Part shown: in pieces, positions 15,318-23,212 of the stretch | Layout of the letters: each line of letters starts with the position of its first letter | Numbering within the stretch: the first letter of the stretch is position 1 | Origin: Akkermansia muciniphila | GTDB taxonomy: Bacteria > Verrucomicrobiota > Verrucomicrobiia > Verrucomicrobiales > DEV007 | NCBI GenBank assembly: GCA_945883495.1 | Contig: CAMCXS010000043.1 | Coordinates: forward strand, 1 to 50,535 | Length of the DNA stretch: 50,535 nt | Reading direction: 5' to 3' | Program-made: the position numbers and the translations under genes | The notes under the pieces: generated by a model | The model's input: only the letters and a program-made list of their open reading frames with translations | Database searches by the model: none | What the model was told of the DNA's origin: nothing

Positions 15318-15633
15318 GGCGATAAAGTTCGTTTTCTGTGATAATTAAGTCATATTTACCACCTGGAGCCTGCCCGTCAACTAGAAATTATAGTATAGAG
15401 AGAAATTTAGATGAAGAATGTGAGAAATCCGTCTAGCAGCCCTCGGTCGCAAACGGCTCCTGGGAAGCGATCCGTACGCCTGCGCTCCCCGAAGCCCGTA
15501 CGTTAGCCAGCAGTGTCGCGGCTTCCGCCGGGAACATAAAAACTGCCTGACTCCGGCCTTGGAGCGGGCGGAAGAGCAGGACCTCCGTGAGGGGCCGGAC
15601 CGACACGCGGCCCAGGACAAATCGCGGAGTCGA
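15318..15633. other. Intergenic stretch without a gene
   Basis: Bases 15318-15410 are AT-rich (TAATTAAGTCATATTTACC; AAATTATAGTATAGAGAGAA) and probably carry the promoter of the coiled-coil gene on the minus strand. The remaining ~220 bases show no gene or clear repeat. Confidence 0.5.
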
Positions 15634-16851
15634 TCAACTCGCCAAGCCGCTCCGGTTGCCCCGGACCAGATTGAGGCTCCGGAGGACGGCGGGGCGGACC
15701 ACGACGCTTTCCAGCCAGTCTGGCGTTTGATCCCCCATGAGCCGGAGCGTTGCCCATTCCGGTCGCCAATCGATGGCCACTTTGCGTTCCCGGATGCTCC
15801 GCGCGAACGCCTCTCCATCGACGGCAATTTTCGCTGGGTGGGAGTAGTAGGTGGAGATATCCTCGGTACTAGACCGGGCTTCGCGTTCCCAGCGGGGCAT
15901 CAGTTCGGCCAAGACGCGCACGTCGTGCAGGCCTTTGCGCAACCCGAGAGCAGCGGAAGGCGCCATCTCGCCAGCGGCGTCGCCAGCCAACACGAGACCG
16001 GCTTCCACCGGATTGGCGGGCCGGGTGAGGTGGACGACGCTCTCCTCAATGGACGACGTGATCCGGAATGGCCCCGCATAGGGAATCAATCCTTCCACCG
16101 TGTGGGCCATGACCGCCAGCGTGTCCCCTTCCATCAGCTCCTGGCGGCGTTTGTCTTTGGGAGACCAAAACGTCAGGAAGTTCGCCCGTGCCCGGCCTTC
16201 GCCCAAGTCAAACAACTTGAGTGCCTGGTAGCCATGCCCGGTGTGCGTGGTCCGGAAAATCAACCCGGGATGCGTCATCCGGTCTGGTTCTTCGAATTCG
16301 AGATCCCAGGAGAACACGCGGGAGTAATCCGCACAAATCGTCTCCACCGGCCAGTCCAACCCACTCTCCGCTCCTTTTCGCTGCGCCCCGGTGGCCACGA
16401 CCACCATGCGGCCGCAGACCACTTCCCCCGACTCCAACCGGACACTTTTGACGCGGCCCTGAGTGGAAACCTGAACGGCTCGTTCCCAAACCATATTGAC
16501 CACCTTGGCCAAGCGAGGGCGCACGGATTCGATGAGCTGATCGTAGGCCACCACGTAGGGGCCCTCGCTGGCCGCCTTGACGAGGTGCCCGTTGCGAAAG
16601 TGGGCCAAGGCATCGAGCGGTACCAGCGAGGGACGAAGGCGTTCGAAAATCCCCATCTCCCGGTAAAGGCTGACGACTTGGTGGGTCAAGTGTTCCATCC
16701 GCAACGGCCGGGGCACGGATTCGTGCTGCTCGCAGACACAGACGCGGTAGCCGTCCGCCGCCAGCTTCCAGGCGAGCGGCGCGCCCACAGCGCCGGCCCC
16801 CACAACCACGACGTCATAAAGATGGCCCTGCGCGTTTCCTGACCGATCCAT
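15634..16851 (-). CDS. FAD-dependent monooxygenase-like oxidoreductase
   Basis: A 405-residue, probably cytosolic protein. The Rossmann dinucleotide motif G18-A-G20-A-V-G23 follows hydrophobic strand YDVVVV, with the acidic end of strand 2 at VCVCEQHE. A second FAD-contact block is near residue 300 (AGLVLAGDAAGEMAPSAALG, the GD motif of group A flavoprotein monooxygenases such as UbiH/PHBH). A further block, GRMVVVATGAQRK, is the ATG motif. The substrate is not evident: hydroxylase, epoxidase or tetrapyrrole/isoprenoid reductase roles are all possible. The LysR gene lies upstream on the same strand with a 118-base gap, so the two may be linked in regulation. Confidence 0.8.
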   Translation of the reverse strand: MDRSGNAQGHLYDVVVVGAGAVGAPLAWKLAADGYRVCVCEQHESVPRPLRMEHLTHQVVSLYREMGIFERLRPSLVPLDALAHFRNGHLVKAASEGPYVVAYDQLIESVRPRLAKVVNMVWERAVQVSTQGRVKSVRLESGEVVCGRMVVVATGAQRKGAESGLDWPVETICADYSRVFSWDLEFEEPDRMTHPGLIFRTTHTGHGYQALKLFDLGEGRARANFLTFWSPKDKRRQELMEGDTLAVMAHTVEGLIPYAGPFRITSSIEESVVHLTRPANPVEAGLVLAGDAAGEMAPSAALGLRKGLHDVRVLAELMPRWEREARSSTEDISTYYSHPAKIAVDGEAFARSIRERKVAIDWRPEWATLRLMGDQTPDWLESVVVRPAVLRSLNLVRGNRSGLAS

Positions 16852-16969
16852 AATATTAACAGATCGTAATCAAAAACGCGCCGGAGGCAACGCTTTTTCA
16901 AATGCTTGTTAGCGCCCCGCCTCCGGACGGCAACGGAGCGAGGACCAGACCGCGGAACTCTTCAAGCGT

Positions 16970-17890
16970 TCATGTCCCCAGGGAACGCGCGAGAACCTGT
17001 CGCGTTGCCGCCACCAAGCTATCGACCAGCGCCATCGCTTCCGTACGCTCCCCCACCGTCTCCCTGCGAAGCACCGCAAGCGCCTCGACGGTTGGTGCAG
17101 GGTCCGCGAGCCGCACAAACACGCAACCGCCATGCGGCAACTTCGCCGCGTGATGGGGCAGCAACGCCACGCCCTCCCCGGCAGCGACGTCCGCGGTCAC
17201 CAAGGCGACGGAGTCGCACTCGCGCCGAATCAGCGGTTCGAAACCGGCGCGGCGGCCGGTCTCCTTAAGAAAATCACGGCGGCCCGGGAAAGACTCTTCG
17301 GAGAGGGAGACGAACGCCTCGTTACGAAGCTCGGACAAGGCGACTGCCGGCCGAAGCGCAAACGGATGACTCTCCGGGAGCACCGCCGCCATGGGAAAAC
17401 GTCCGAGCACGGTGATATGATAACACTCCCGTTCCGCTTCGATGATGTTCCCCAAAATGGCGATATCCAGCTCCCCATCCCGGAGACGATTTAGCTGCGC
17501 CCGTGGAGACAATTCAAAGAGCGAGACCTGCACATCAGCGTGCGACTGCCGAAACTCCCGAATCGCTGGCCCAATCACATCATCGAGCAGTGGAATGACA
17601 AATCCGGCGCGCAAGACCGGACTGGCATGGCCAAATCGTTCCCGGGTTTGTTGGATGCTCGTCTCCGCGTCACACAAGATCTGTTGGGCCTTCACCAGAA
17701 AGAACCGGCCCGCCTCGGTGAGGTGGATCCGCTTGCGAACCCGGTCGAACAGCGCCACGCCCAACTCATCCTCCAGTACCGCAATCTGACGGCTCATCGC
17801 CGGTTGGGTAACATGGAGCCGGGACGCCGCTTTCGAAATATTTAGCTCCTCCGCAGCCGCCACGAAATAGCGCAACTGATGAAATTCCAT
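16970..17890 (-). CDS. LysR-family transcriptional regulator
   Basis: A 306-residue regulator of standard length. The N-terminal winged helix-turn-helix reads MEFHQLRYFVAAAEELNISK then AASRLHVTQPAMSRQI, the LysR signature. The effector domain (about 90-300) has two alpha/beta lobes, with VLRAGFVIPLLDDVIGPAIR and LDIAILGN typical of the CbnR/BenM-like branch. The start at 17890 is the family start; an in-frame ATG 12 bases upstream exists. It lies just upstream of the FAD enzyme on the same strand and may control it. The effector is unknown. Confidence 0.93.
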   Translation of the reverse strand: MEFHQLRYFVAAAEELNISKAASRLHVTQPAMSRQIAVLEDELGVALFDRVRKRIHLTEAGRFFLVKAQQILCDAETSIQQTRERFGHASPVLRAGFVIPLLDDVIGPAIREFRQSHADVQVSLFELSPRAQLNRLRDGELDIAILGNIIEAERECYHITVLGRFPMAAVLPESHPFALRPAVALSELRNEAFVSLSEESFPGRRDFLKETGRRAGFEPLIRRECDSVALVTADVAAGEGVALLPHHAAKLPHGGCVFVRLADPAPTVEALAVLRRETVGERTEAMALVDSLVAATRQVLARSLGT

Positions 17891-18749
17891 CTGCAAGAGC
17901 ATCTAGGGGCATGCGCGCAATCGCAACACCCAAATTTCCATGATAGAACTCTGGCGCGGACTCCCAACGAGACGGATGGATCGTCTTGCGCCCCCCCCTC
18001 TCGGAGCTATGCAGTCAACCCCTCGCGGGCTGGGAGGCTACTGCTGGTCCGCGTTCCTGGGGCGGGTTCGAGAACCGGGCGTTTTCGCGGCGATTGCCTC
18101 GCTGCCTCGTTCATTGCCGGTCTCAAGGACGACATAGATTGTCTACAACGCCACGCCCCCGGAGTTGCTGAGCCCTTTGCGGGTGAGGTGCTCGCGCGGA
18201 GCGTCCGCGGAAATGATGGCTTGCACCGTTTCGGCAGCTCTATCATAAAAACCTAGCGCGGGGAAAGCCCCTCGGCTACGATTGAAAAATCGAAAGCGCT
18301 AGCGAGCACGCCGGTTCGCCAAGCTCATCTCTCCATCTCTGCGCATGGCCTTCGTAAAAGATCCGGACGGAAACGCGATTTGCCATTCCGGCTCGACCTG
18401 TTGTACGATGATTCAGTCTCGAGCCGGATTTGGCTCGGCGAATGTTTCTCGGAAATGGGCCGATTGAGATGGGACGGTCTGGATGCGGCCTTGCGATCCC
18501 TTAGTACGTGGCCGCCACGATCCCATGCGCGCCCGTCAATTATCCACCCGAACCTGCGCCGTCCGCGCAGCCGATTTCACAACCCCGTTGGCGTTGGTCC
18601 GGATGGTGGGATGTGGACTCCGGGGTTGCGGCAACCAACCTTGGGCACTGGGTCCCTCCCCAGAATCCAATCCTGAGGGGACCTATGGTTTGACCGGATT
18701 GTGATTCCATTTCCGCCCCTCCACCATCAACCCTCAACGGCGCCCTCCC
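17891..18749. other. Intergenic stretch with gene debris
   Basis: About 860 bases with no intact gene. It holds a glyoxalase fragment (18303-18390, listed separately). Short open frames elsewhere have no recognisable protein character. The sequence reads as decaying coding DNA. A CCACCATCAACCCTCAACGG segment (18720-18739) resembles the dispersed ATCAACC repeat seen also at 46914 and 50330. Confidence 0.4.
18303..18390 (+). pseudogene. Glyoxalase/VOC-domain C-terminal fragment
   Basis: One frame reads RFAKLISPSLRMAFVKDPDG then NAICH. The AFVKDPDGN-(x)-I/E block is the hallmark C-terminal strand of glyoxalase/bleomycin-resistance (VOC) proteins. An in-frame stop at 18300-18302 lies directly upstream, and the final Glu metal ligand expected after NAI is replaced (NAICH). 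Only ~28 residues remain, so it is a remnant. Confidence 0.4.
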
Positions 18750-18950
18750 TCACTCCAACCACTCATCAGCCAGGAACGGCTCGGGATCAGCGTGGCGGAA
18801 GCGGGGTTTTGGTTCTTCTTGGCCGTTTTCTCCACTCAGAGCGAAGAGCAGACCCGGACCGTCGGTCAGGGTTTGAATCCGCTTGCGCACGATGGGTTGC
18901 GATTCGGTGTAATCGCAAACGCGTACCTTGAAATTCCGCATGGTATTCAT
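18750..18950 (-). CDS. Possible small protein, unknown
   Basis: An open frame of 66 residues starting MNTMRNFKVRVCDYTESQPI and ending FLADEWLE. The composition is protein-like and charged, with no signal peptide, span or known motif. No ribosome-binding site is visible at either possible ATG (18950 or 18941). It lies in an otherwise empty region and may be chance or a remnant. Confidence 0.3.
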   Translation of the reverse strand: MNTMRNFKVRVCDYTESQPIVRKRIQTLTDGPGLLFALSGENGQEEPKPRFRHADPEPFLADEWLE

Positions 18951-19351
18951 GGCAGATGCAAACAGGTGAGAGCTTGGTTTCAGAGTGTTTGGGGATGGCG
19001 CGCCACTGCCTTTGTGTGGCAAAATCGTCACCCTTGATTGCCAAATGCTAGCGATTGTCAGCTACTCCGCAAGTAAAAGATGAATGTATTGTTAGGAGCT
19101 CTTGATTGTTCGACCCGCTCAATACTTCCAAACACCCGCAGGCGCCGCGAAGCCGGAGCCACGCGGCCCGGTTTGCCTCCTCCGTTCCATCGCCAAACCG
19201 AAAGTGAAATGGGGGACCACGAGAGACAATGACGACACGGACCCGCAGCGGAGAGCAGCCTCAAGTGCCGATCACCTTTTGGCCGAAGGCCAAAGGCGAC
19301 CGCGCCCGGTCATTTTCAGTGCGTGCCGGGTACTCCGGGGTGGATTGAGGA
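18951..19351. other. Intergenic stretch without a gene
   Basis: Downstream of nuoC (minus strand), where nuoD would be expected, there is no complex I gene and no convincing open frame. No strong hairpin or known repeat was noted. Confidence 0.4.
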
Positions 19352-19930
19352 TCAAAGATCCCGGGACCGAGGTTCGCGCTGAACCGTGGTGGCATCCGCC
19401 GCGACCGTGACGAACGGTCCACCGGCCAGCGGCGCTGTTCCGGTGAAGGCGACGTCGGGGACTTCCGTTTCCTTGCCGCCCAACGGGAAATCCTTGCGGA
19501 GCGGAAAGAAGGGATAGCCCTCCCACATGAGGATGCGGCGCAGATCGGGGTGACCGGAGAAATCAATCCCCATCATGTCGTAGACTTCCCGCTCGTGCCA
19601 GTTCGCGGTCGGCCAGAGATCGACGACGCTTTCCACTTTGCCGGTCTGGTCCGGGACGTCGGAGCGGACGCGGAGGTGCATCTTGTCTTTATAAGAATAG
19701 AGCTCGTAGACCATTTCGAACCGGTTTTCGGCATGATCATCACCGAAATGGTCGAGGCTGCTGACATCGACCAGGTAATCGAACCCGAGATCGTTTTTGC
19801 AGTGAACCAAGACGGTTTTGAGAGCAGCGGGATCGACCTTGACGGTCTCTTCTCCGCGAAAAGGAATGCGCTTGAGAATGCGGGAGGCGAACTTGGTTTG
19901 GAGAGCGTTCGCGGCGTCGGCGGCGGTCAT
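19352..19930 (-). CDS. nuoC: NADH-quinone oxidoreductase subunit C
   Basis: A 192-residue homologue of NuoC (30 kDa subunit), part of the peripheral arm of respiratory complex I. The family signature is complete: ANWHEREVYDMMGIDFSGHP followed by DLRRILMWEGYPFFPLRKDF. Upstream, VDVSSLDHFGDD and ENRFEMVYELYSY are also typical. The last ~30 residues are a variable tail. It follows nuoB by 49 bases on the same strand and is probably co-transcribed. Fusion with NuoD, as in enterobacteria, is absent, and no nuoD follows. Confidence 0.95.
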   Translation of the reverse strand: MTAADAANALQTKFASRILKRIPFRGEETVKVDPAALKTVLVHCKNDLGFDYLVDVSSLDHFGDDHAENRFEMVYELYSYKDKMHLRVRSDVPDQTGKVESVVDLWPTANWHEREVYDMMGIDFSGHPDLRRILMWEGYPFFPLRKDFPLGGKETEVPDVAFTGTAPLAGGPFVTVAADATTVQREPRSRDL

Positions 19931-19979
19931 GGATTGAGGAAATGGGGGCGGGCTCCGTCGGGGAACCGAACCGGCAAAA

Positions 19980-20516
19980 TCAGGCGGTCAGTTCCGCAAT
20001 GAGTTCGCGCTTCTGATCGGCTAAAGCGTGTTCCTTGCCAATCTTGCGTTGAAGACGCATGAGACCTTCCAAAAGAGCTTCGGGACGGGGCGGGCAGCCG
20101 GAGATGTAGACGTCCACTGGGATCAACTGGTCAATCCCTTGCAGAACGGCGTAGCTGCGATACATACCGCCGCTGGAGGCACAAGCGCCCATGGCGATGC
20201 ACCACTTGGGCTCCGCCATTTGATCCCAGATCCGCTTCACGGCCAGTGCCATTTTGTAGGTCACCGTTCCCGCTACAATCATGACGTCCGATTGGCGGGG
20301 CGAAAAGCGCATCACCTCGGCTCCGAAGCGGGAGATGTCGAACCGCGATGCGCCCGAGGCCATCAACTCGATGGCGCAGCAGGCCAAGCCCATCGGCATC
20401 GGCCAAAGGGAGTTCGAGCGCATCCAATTCATGGCGGCATCGACCTGAGTGAAAATGATGTTCCCCTCGATTTTGGAATCGTAGGCAGCGGAGATGTTGT
20501 TTCCGGGCGCGGACAT
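19980..20516 (-). CDS. nuoB: NADH-quinone oxidoreductase subunit B
   Basis: A 178-residue subunit that holds the terminal iron-sulfur cluster N2 of complex I. All four ligands are present with normal spacing: tandem C46-C47 (GLACCAIE), C112 (MGACASSGG) and C141 (ISGCPPRPE). [14 protein letters not shown] is also diagnostic. The start at 20516 gives the normal length; longer in-frame starts lack homology. nuoA, normally just upstream, is absent: the next gene is a divergent EVE-domain gene 102 bases away. Confidence 0.95.
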   Translation of the reverse strand: MSAPGNNISAAYDSKIEGNIIFTQVDAAMNWMRSNSLWPMPMGLACCAIELMASGASRFDISRFGAEVMRFSPRQSDVMIVAGTVTYKMALAVKRIWDQMAEPKWCIAMGACASSGGMYRSYAVLQGIDQLIPVDVYISGCPPRPEALLEGLMRLQRKIGKEHALADQKRELIAELTA

Positions 20517-20618
20517 GGCTCTGGAGTCTAGAGACCTTACGAACGCTGGCCGCCCTGGCAACCCACCTTTGTGAAATTGTGCCTGGTTTTCCGCCCGGCG
20601 TCGTAAAAAGTAGCACCG

Positions 20619-21095
20619 ATGCGCCACTGGCTCCTCAAATCCGAACCCGACGTCTTCTCTTTCGACGACCTCAAGAAGCGTCCCAAGAAGACCGAACCTT
20701 GGAACGGCGTGCGCAATTACCAAGCCCGGAACTTCATGCGCGATGGGATGGAAGTGGGTGATCTTGGACTCTTTTATCACTCCAACGCCGCCGTCCCGGG
20801 CATCGCGGGCTTGGTGCGCATTTCCCGAACCGCCTATCCAGACCCGACCCAGTTCGACCCCTCCTCCGAGTATCACGACCCGAAGAGCGATCCCGAAGCG
20901 CCGCGCTGGCTGATGGTCGATGTCACTTGGGCGGCCGATTTCCCGTCATACGTCAGCTTGGATGCGATGAAGCAGGACCCCGCCCTGGAGGGGATGCTGA
21001 TCCTCCGCCGCGGCAACCGGCTCTCCATCACCCCCGTCGAGGCCAGCCATTTCGAACACATCTGCCAACTCGGCGGGCTCAACGCATTGCCCTGA
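20619..21095 (+). CDS. EVE domain protein
   Basis: A 158-residue protein consisting of one EVE domain (PUA/YTH-like fold). Recognised blocks are [16 protein letters not shown] at the N-terminus, [32 protein letters not shown] and a typical C-terminus [23 protein letters not shown] domains bind modified bases in DNA or RNA; the eukaryotic relative is THYN1. The ATG of the M28 peptidase gene overlaps its TGA (21093-21097), so the two are co-translated. No restriction or defence genes are nearby, so a housekeeping role is more likely. Confidence 0.93.
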   Translation: MRHWLLKSEPDVFSFDDLKKRPKKTEPWNGVRNYQARNFMRDGMEVGDLGLFYHSNAAVPGIAGLVRISRTAYPDPTQFDPSSEYHDPKSDPEAPRWLMVDVTWAADFPSYVSLDAMKQDPALEGMLILRRGNRLSITPVEASHFEHICQLGGLNALP

Positions 21096-22153
21096 TGAAG
21101 CTTTCTCCCCCTTCCTCCGCCACCATTATCCGCATCTGCCTCGTCGGACTGCCGGTCGGCCTCCTTCTGCTCGGCGTCGTTTCAATGATTCTGGCGCCGC
21201 ATCGCCCTGGTCACTCCGAGCAAGGCCGCGCCGAGGCCAAACCGCCCCAACAAGTGATGAAACGTGACCTGGATCTTCGCGCCATCGTCCAACGCCACGT
21301 GAATACCCTGGCCAACGAGATCGGCCCCCGCAGCTACCAACAGTTCCCGAGCCTGGAGTCTGCCCGGTTCTACCTCCTTTCCACCTTGGGCCAAAGCAAT
21401 CTCGGTTACCCTGTCCGCGAGCAGCGTTACAGCGTGAAGGAACAAACCTTCTCCAACGTCGAGGCGGAGCTCCCCGGCAAACGCTGGCCCAAGGAAATCA
21501 TCGTCGTCGGCGCGCATTACGACAGCATTGCGACCACGCCCGGCGCGGACGACAACGGCTCGGGAGTCGCTTCCTTGCTCGCCCTGGCGGAGATCTTCGC
21601 CGGCAACGCCCAGGGCCGGACGATCCGCTTCGTCGCGTTCGCGAACGAGGAGCCGCCCTGGTTCCAAACGCCCGATATGGGCAGCCTCCGCTACGCCAAC
21701 GAACTGCGCGCCAAGGGCGAGAACGTCGTGGCCATGCTCGCTCTGGAGTCGATGGGCTATTTCTCGGACGAGCCCGGCTCCCAGCGCTACCCTGCCCCAC
21801 TCGCCCAATTGTATCCAAACACAGGAAACTTCCTCGCGGTCGTCGGCTCCCCAAAAAGCGCCCGGCTGGTCGACTTTGTTCACGCCGCCATGGGCTACAG
21901 CGGAGCGATTCCGGTGGAAAAGGGCGCCTTGCCGCCGCAAACGCCGGGCGTGGGCTGGTCAGATCACTGGGCCTTTTGGGAAAACGGTTACCCCGCCGTG
22001 ATGCTGACCGGGACCGCGCCGTTCCGGAACCCAAACTACCATCAACCGACCGACACCGCCGCCACTTTGGACTACGATCGGCTGGCCGGTGCAACCACGG
22101 CCGTGCGCCAAGCAATCGAAGCGCTCGCCAACACGCCGAAACTCGGTTGGTAA
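21095..22153 (+). CDS. M28-family zinc aminopeptidase
   Basis: A 352-residue membrane-anchored or secreted peptidase with one N-terminal span (about residues 11-33, IIRICLVGLPVGLLLLGVVS). The M28 metal sites are visible: H141 (VGAHYDS), D152/D153 (PGADDNGSG), catalytic E185/E186 (FANEEPPW), E219 (ALESMGYF), and the late His (PNYHQPTDT). It probably removes amino acids from peptides outside the cytoplasm. It is translationally coupled to the EVE gene, an unexpected partner. Confidence 0.9.
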   Translation: MKLSPPSSATIIRICLVGLPVGLLLLGVVSMILAPHRPGHSEQGRAEAKPPQQVMKRDLDLRAIVQRHVNTLANEIGPRSYQQFPSLESARFYLLSTLGQSNLGYPVREQRYSVKEQTFSNVEAELPGKRWPKEIIVVGAHYDSIATTPGADDNGSGVASLLALAEIFAGNAQGRTIRFVAFANEEPPWFQTPDMGSLRYANELRAKGENVVAMLALESMGYFSDEPGSQRYPAPLAQLYPNTGNFLAVVGSPKSARLVDFVHAAMGYSGAIPVEKGALPPQTPGVGWSDHWAFWENGYPAVMLTGTAPFRNPNYHQPTDTAATLDYDRLAGATTAVRQAIEALANTPKLGW

Positions 22154-22289
22154 GGACGCAGGAATGGCGGCGTCAACTGCCCACCAGATGCCACAGCGTC
22201 GATCAGAATGATGGATGGTTGCAAAAACAGGTTGAATCCCGAGCGCACGACGCGTAGGATCAACGTCCCGTCTTCCCGGCGGACTTTCT

Positions 22290-22362
22290 GGGGCATTAGC
22301 TCAGTTGGTAGAGCGCTTCAATGGCATTGAAGAGGTCAGCGGTTCGAACCCGCTATGCTCCA
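22290..22362 (+). tRNA. tRNA-Ala (anticodon GGC)
   Basis: A 73-base cloverleaf: acceptor GGGGCAT / ATGCTCC (one G-T pair), D-arm GCTC-AGTTGGTA-GAGC, anticodon arm CTTCA-ATGGCAT-TGAAG with anticodon GGC, five-base variable loop, T-arm AGCGG-TTCGAAC-CCGCT, discriminator A. The 3' CCA is not encoded. No integrase or attachment-site duplication is seen beside it. Confidence 0.97.
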
Positions 22363-22447
22363 CGTCCCCTCCCCCACGCGCCACCTTTGGGGATTGCGCT
22401 CCAAGCTTAAGAGCACCGCTGCGATAGAAAACCAGGCGTGTTCCAGG

Positions 22448-23212
22448 TTACGGCGCCTTCCGCTCGCCTGGTTCCTCCTTCCCTCGCATCGCGCGCGGCA
22501 GTTCCAAAATCACGCTGATCTCCCGCGCCAGGGATCCTTCCACTTTGCCGGTGGCCTCGTTGTGAAATAGGAAGACCAGATAAGGGATGGCTTCGGTGAA
22601 CTCAATTGGCTCCATCACTTCGGTTCCTTGGTATCGAACCGTGATCGACTGATTCCCCTGCATATCGAAGTGTTGCGCTAGGCGGGGCGTCAGCGAAATC
22701 GCCTGATCCCCCAGCTTTATCGGCAAGGCATCGGCGTCAATCAGCGACACGATGGAGAGGCGCGGTTGGCCGGGAGGCGTGGTCCGGTTCAGCTTTGCAT
22801 ATTGGAGCCGGTGCACGACTTTGCCGTCCTTCGTCACTGGCTCGGTATAAAGCACAATGACGGCGTAGGTACCACCTTCCGTAAGCGCGATGGTATCCTC
22901 CACCTCTGACCGCTCACATCCCTCATTGGCCACCCTCAAATGATAGGTTCCAAGGCGAAGCGCTCGCATCCCGCTGACCTCCCCGGGAGCCAAATCCGCC
23001 CACTTCGGCGCGGAGGCGGTGCGGAAGGACACCTTAGTGGGAGTCTTCAGGCCGATGGCGTTGACGATGCGGACAAAGGTCACGTTCCCTGGCGCCAGTT
23101 CTATTCCTTGAATCGACTCTTTCTCCGTCCGCCCCTCACCCTCTTGGGCAGCGGCGATGGTGGCAAGAAGGAACGCGGCGGCGGCAAGCGGGACAAGCGC
23201 AGACAGGGTCAT
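22448..23212 (-). CDS. Secreted protein, last gene of the Verru_Chthon operon
   Basis: A 254-residue protein with a signal peptide (about residues 1-22, LVPLAAAAFLLATIAAAQ). A beta-rich body follows with FVRIVNAIGLKTPTKVSF near the N-terminus and GTYHLRVANEGCERSEVEDT in the middle. The pattern (short chain with 'VRIVNA', then LAPGEVSGMRALRLGTYHL) loosely resembles DUF4397-type beta domains, but I do not assign it. Its ATG overlaps the stop of cassette protein A (23209-23212), so it is translated with the cassette and probably acts with it. No pilin signal is present. Confidence 0.75.
   Translation of the reverse strand: MTLSALVPLAAAAFLLATIAAAQEGEGRTEKESIQGIELAPGNVTFVRIVNAIGLKTPTKVSFRTASAPKWADLAPGEVSGMRALRLGTYHLRVANEGCERSEVEDTIALTEGGTYAVIVLYTEPVTKDGKVVHRLQYAKLNRTTPPGQPRLSIVSLIDADALPIKLGDQAISLTPRLAQHFDMQGNQSITVRYQGTEVMEPIEFTEAIPYLVFLFHNEATGKVEGSLAREISVILELPRAMRGKEEPGERKAP

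Noticed and set aside
15559-16842. 427-residue open frame on the plus strand
   Set aside because: Antisense to the FAD oxidoreductase, whose motifs are clear on the minus strand.
20619-22153. EVE-domain gene as part of a defence system
   Set aside because: EVE domains occur in defence loci, but the only coupled gene is an M28 peptidase and no restriction, helicase or methylase gene is close.
22290-22362. tRNA-Ala as an integration site of a mobile island
   Set aside because: No integrase and no copy of the tRNA 3' end was seen nearby.
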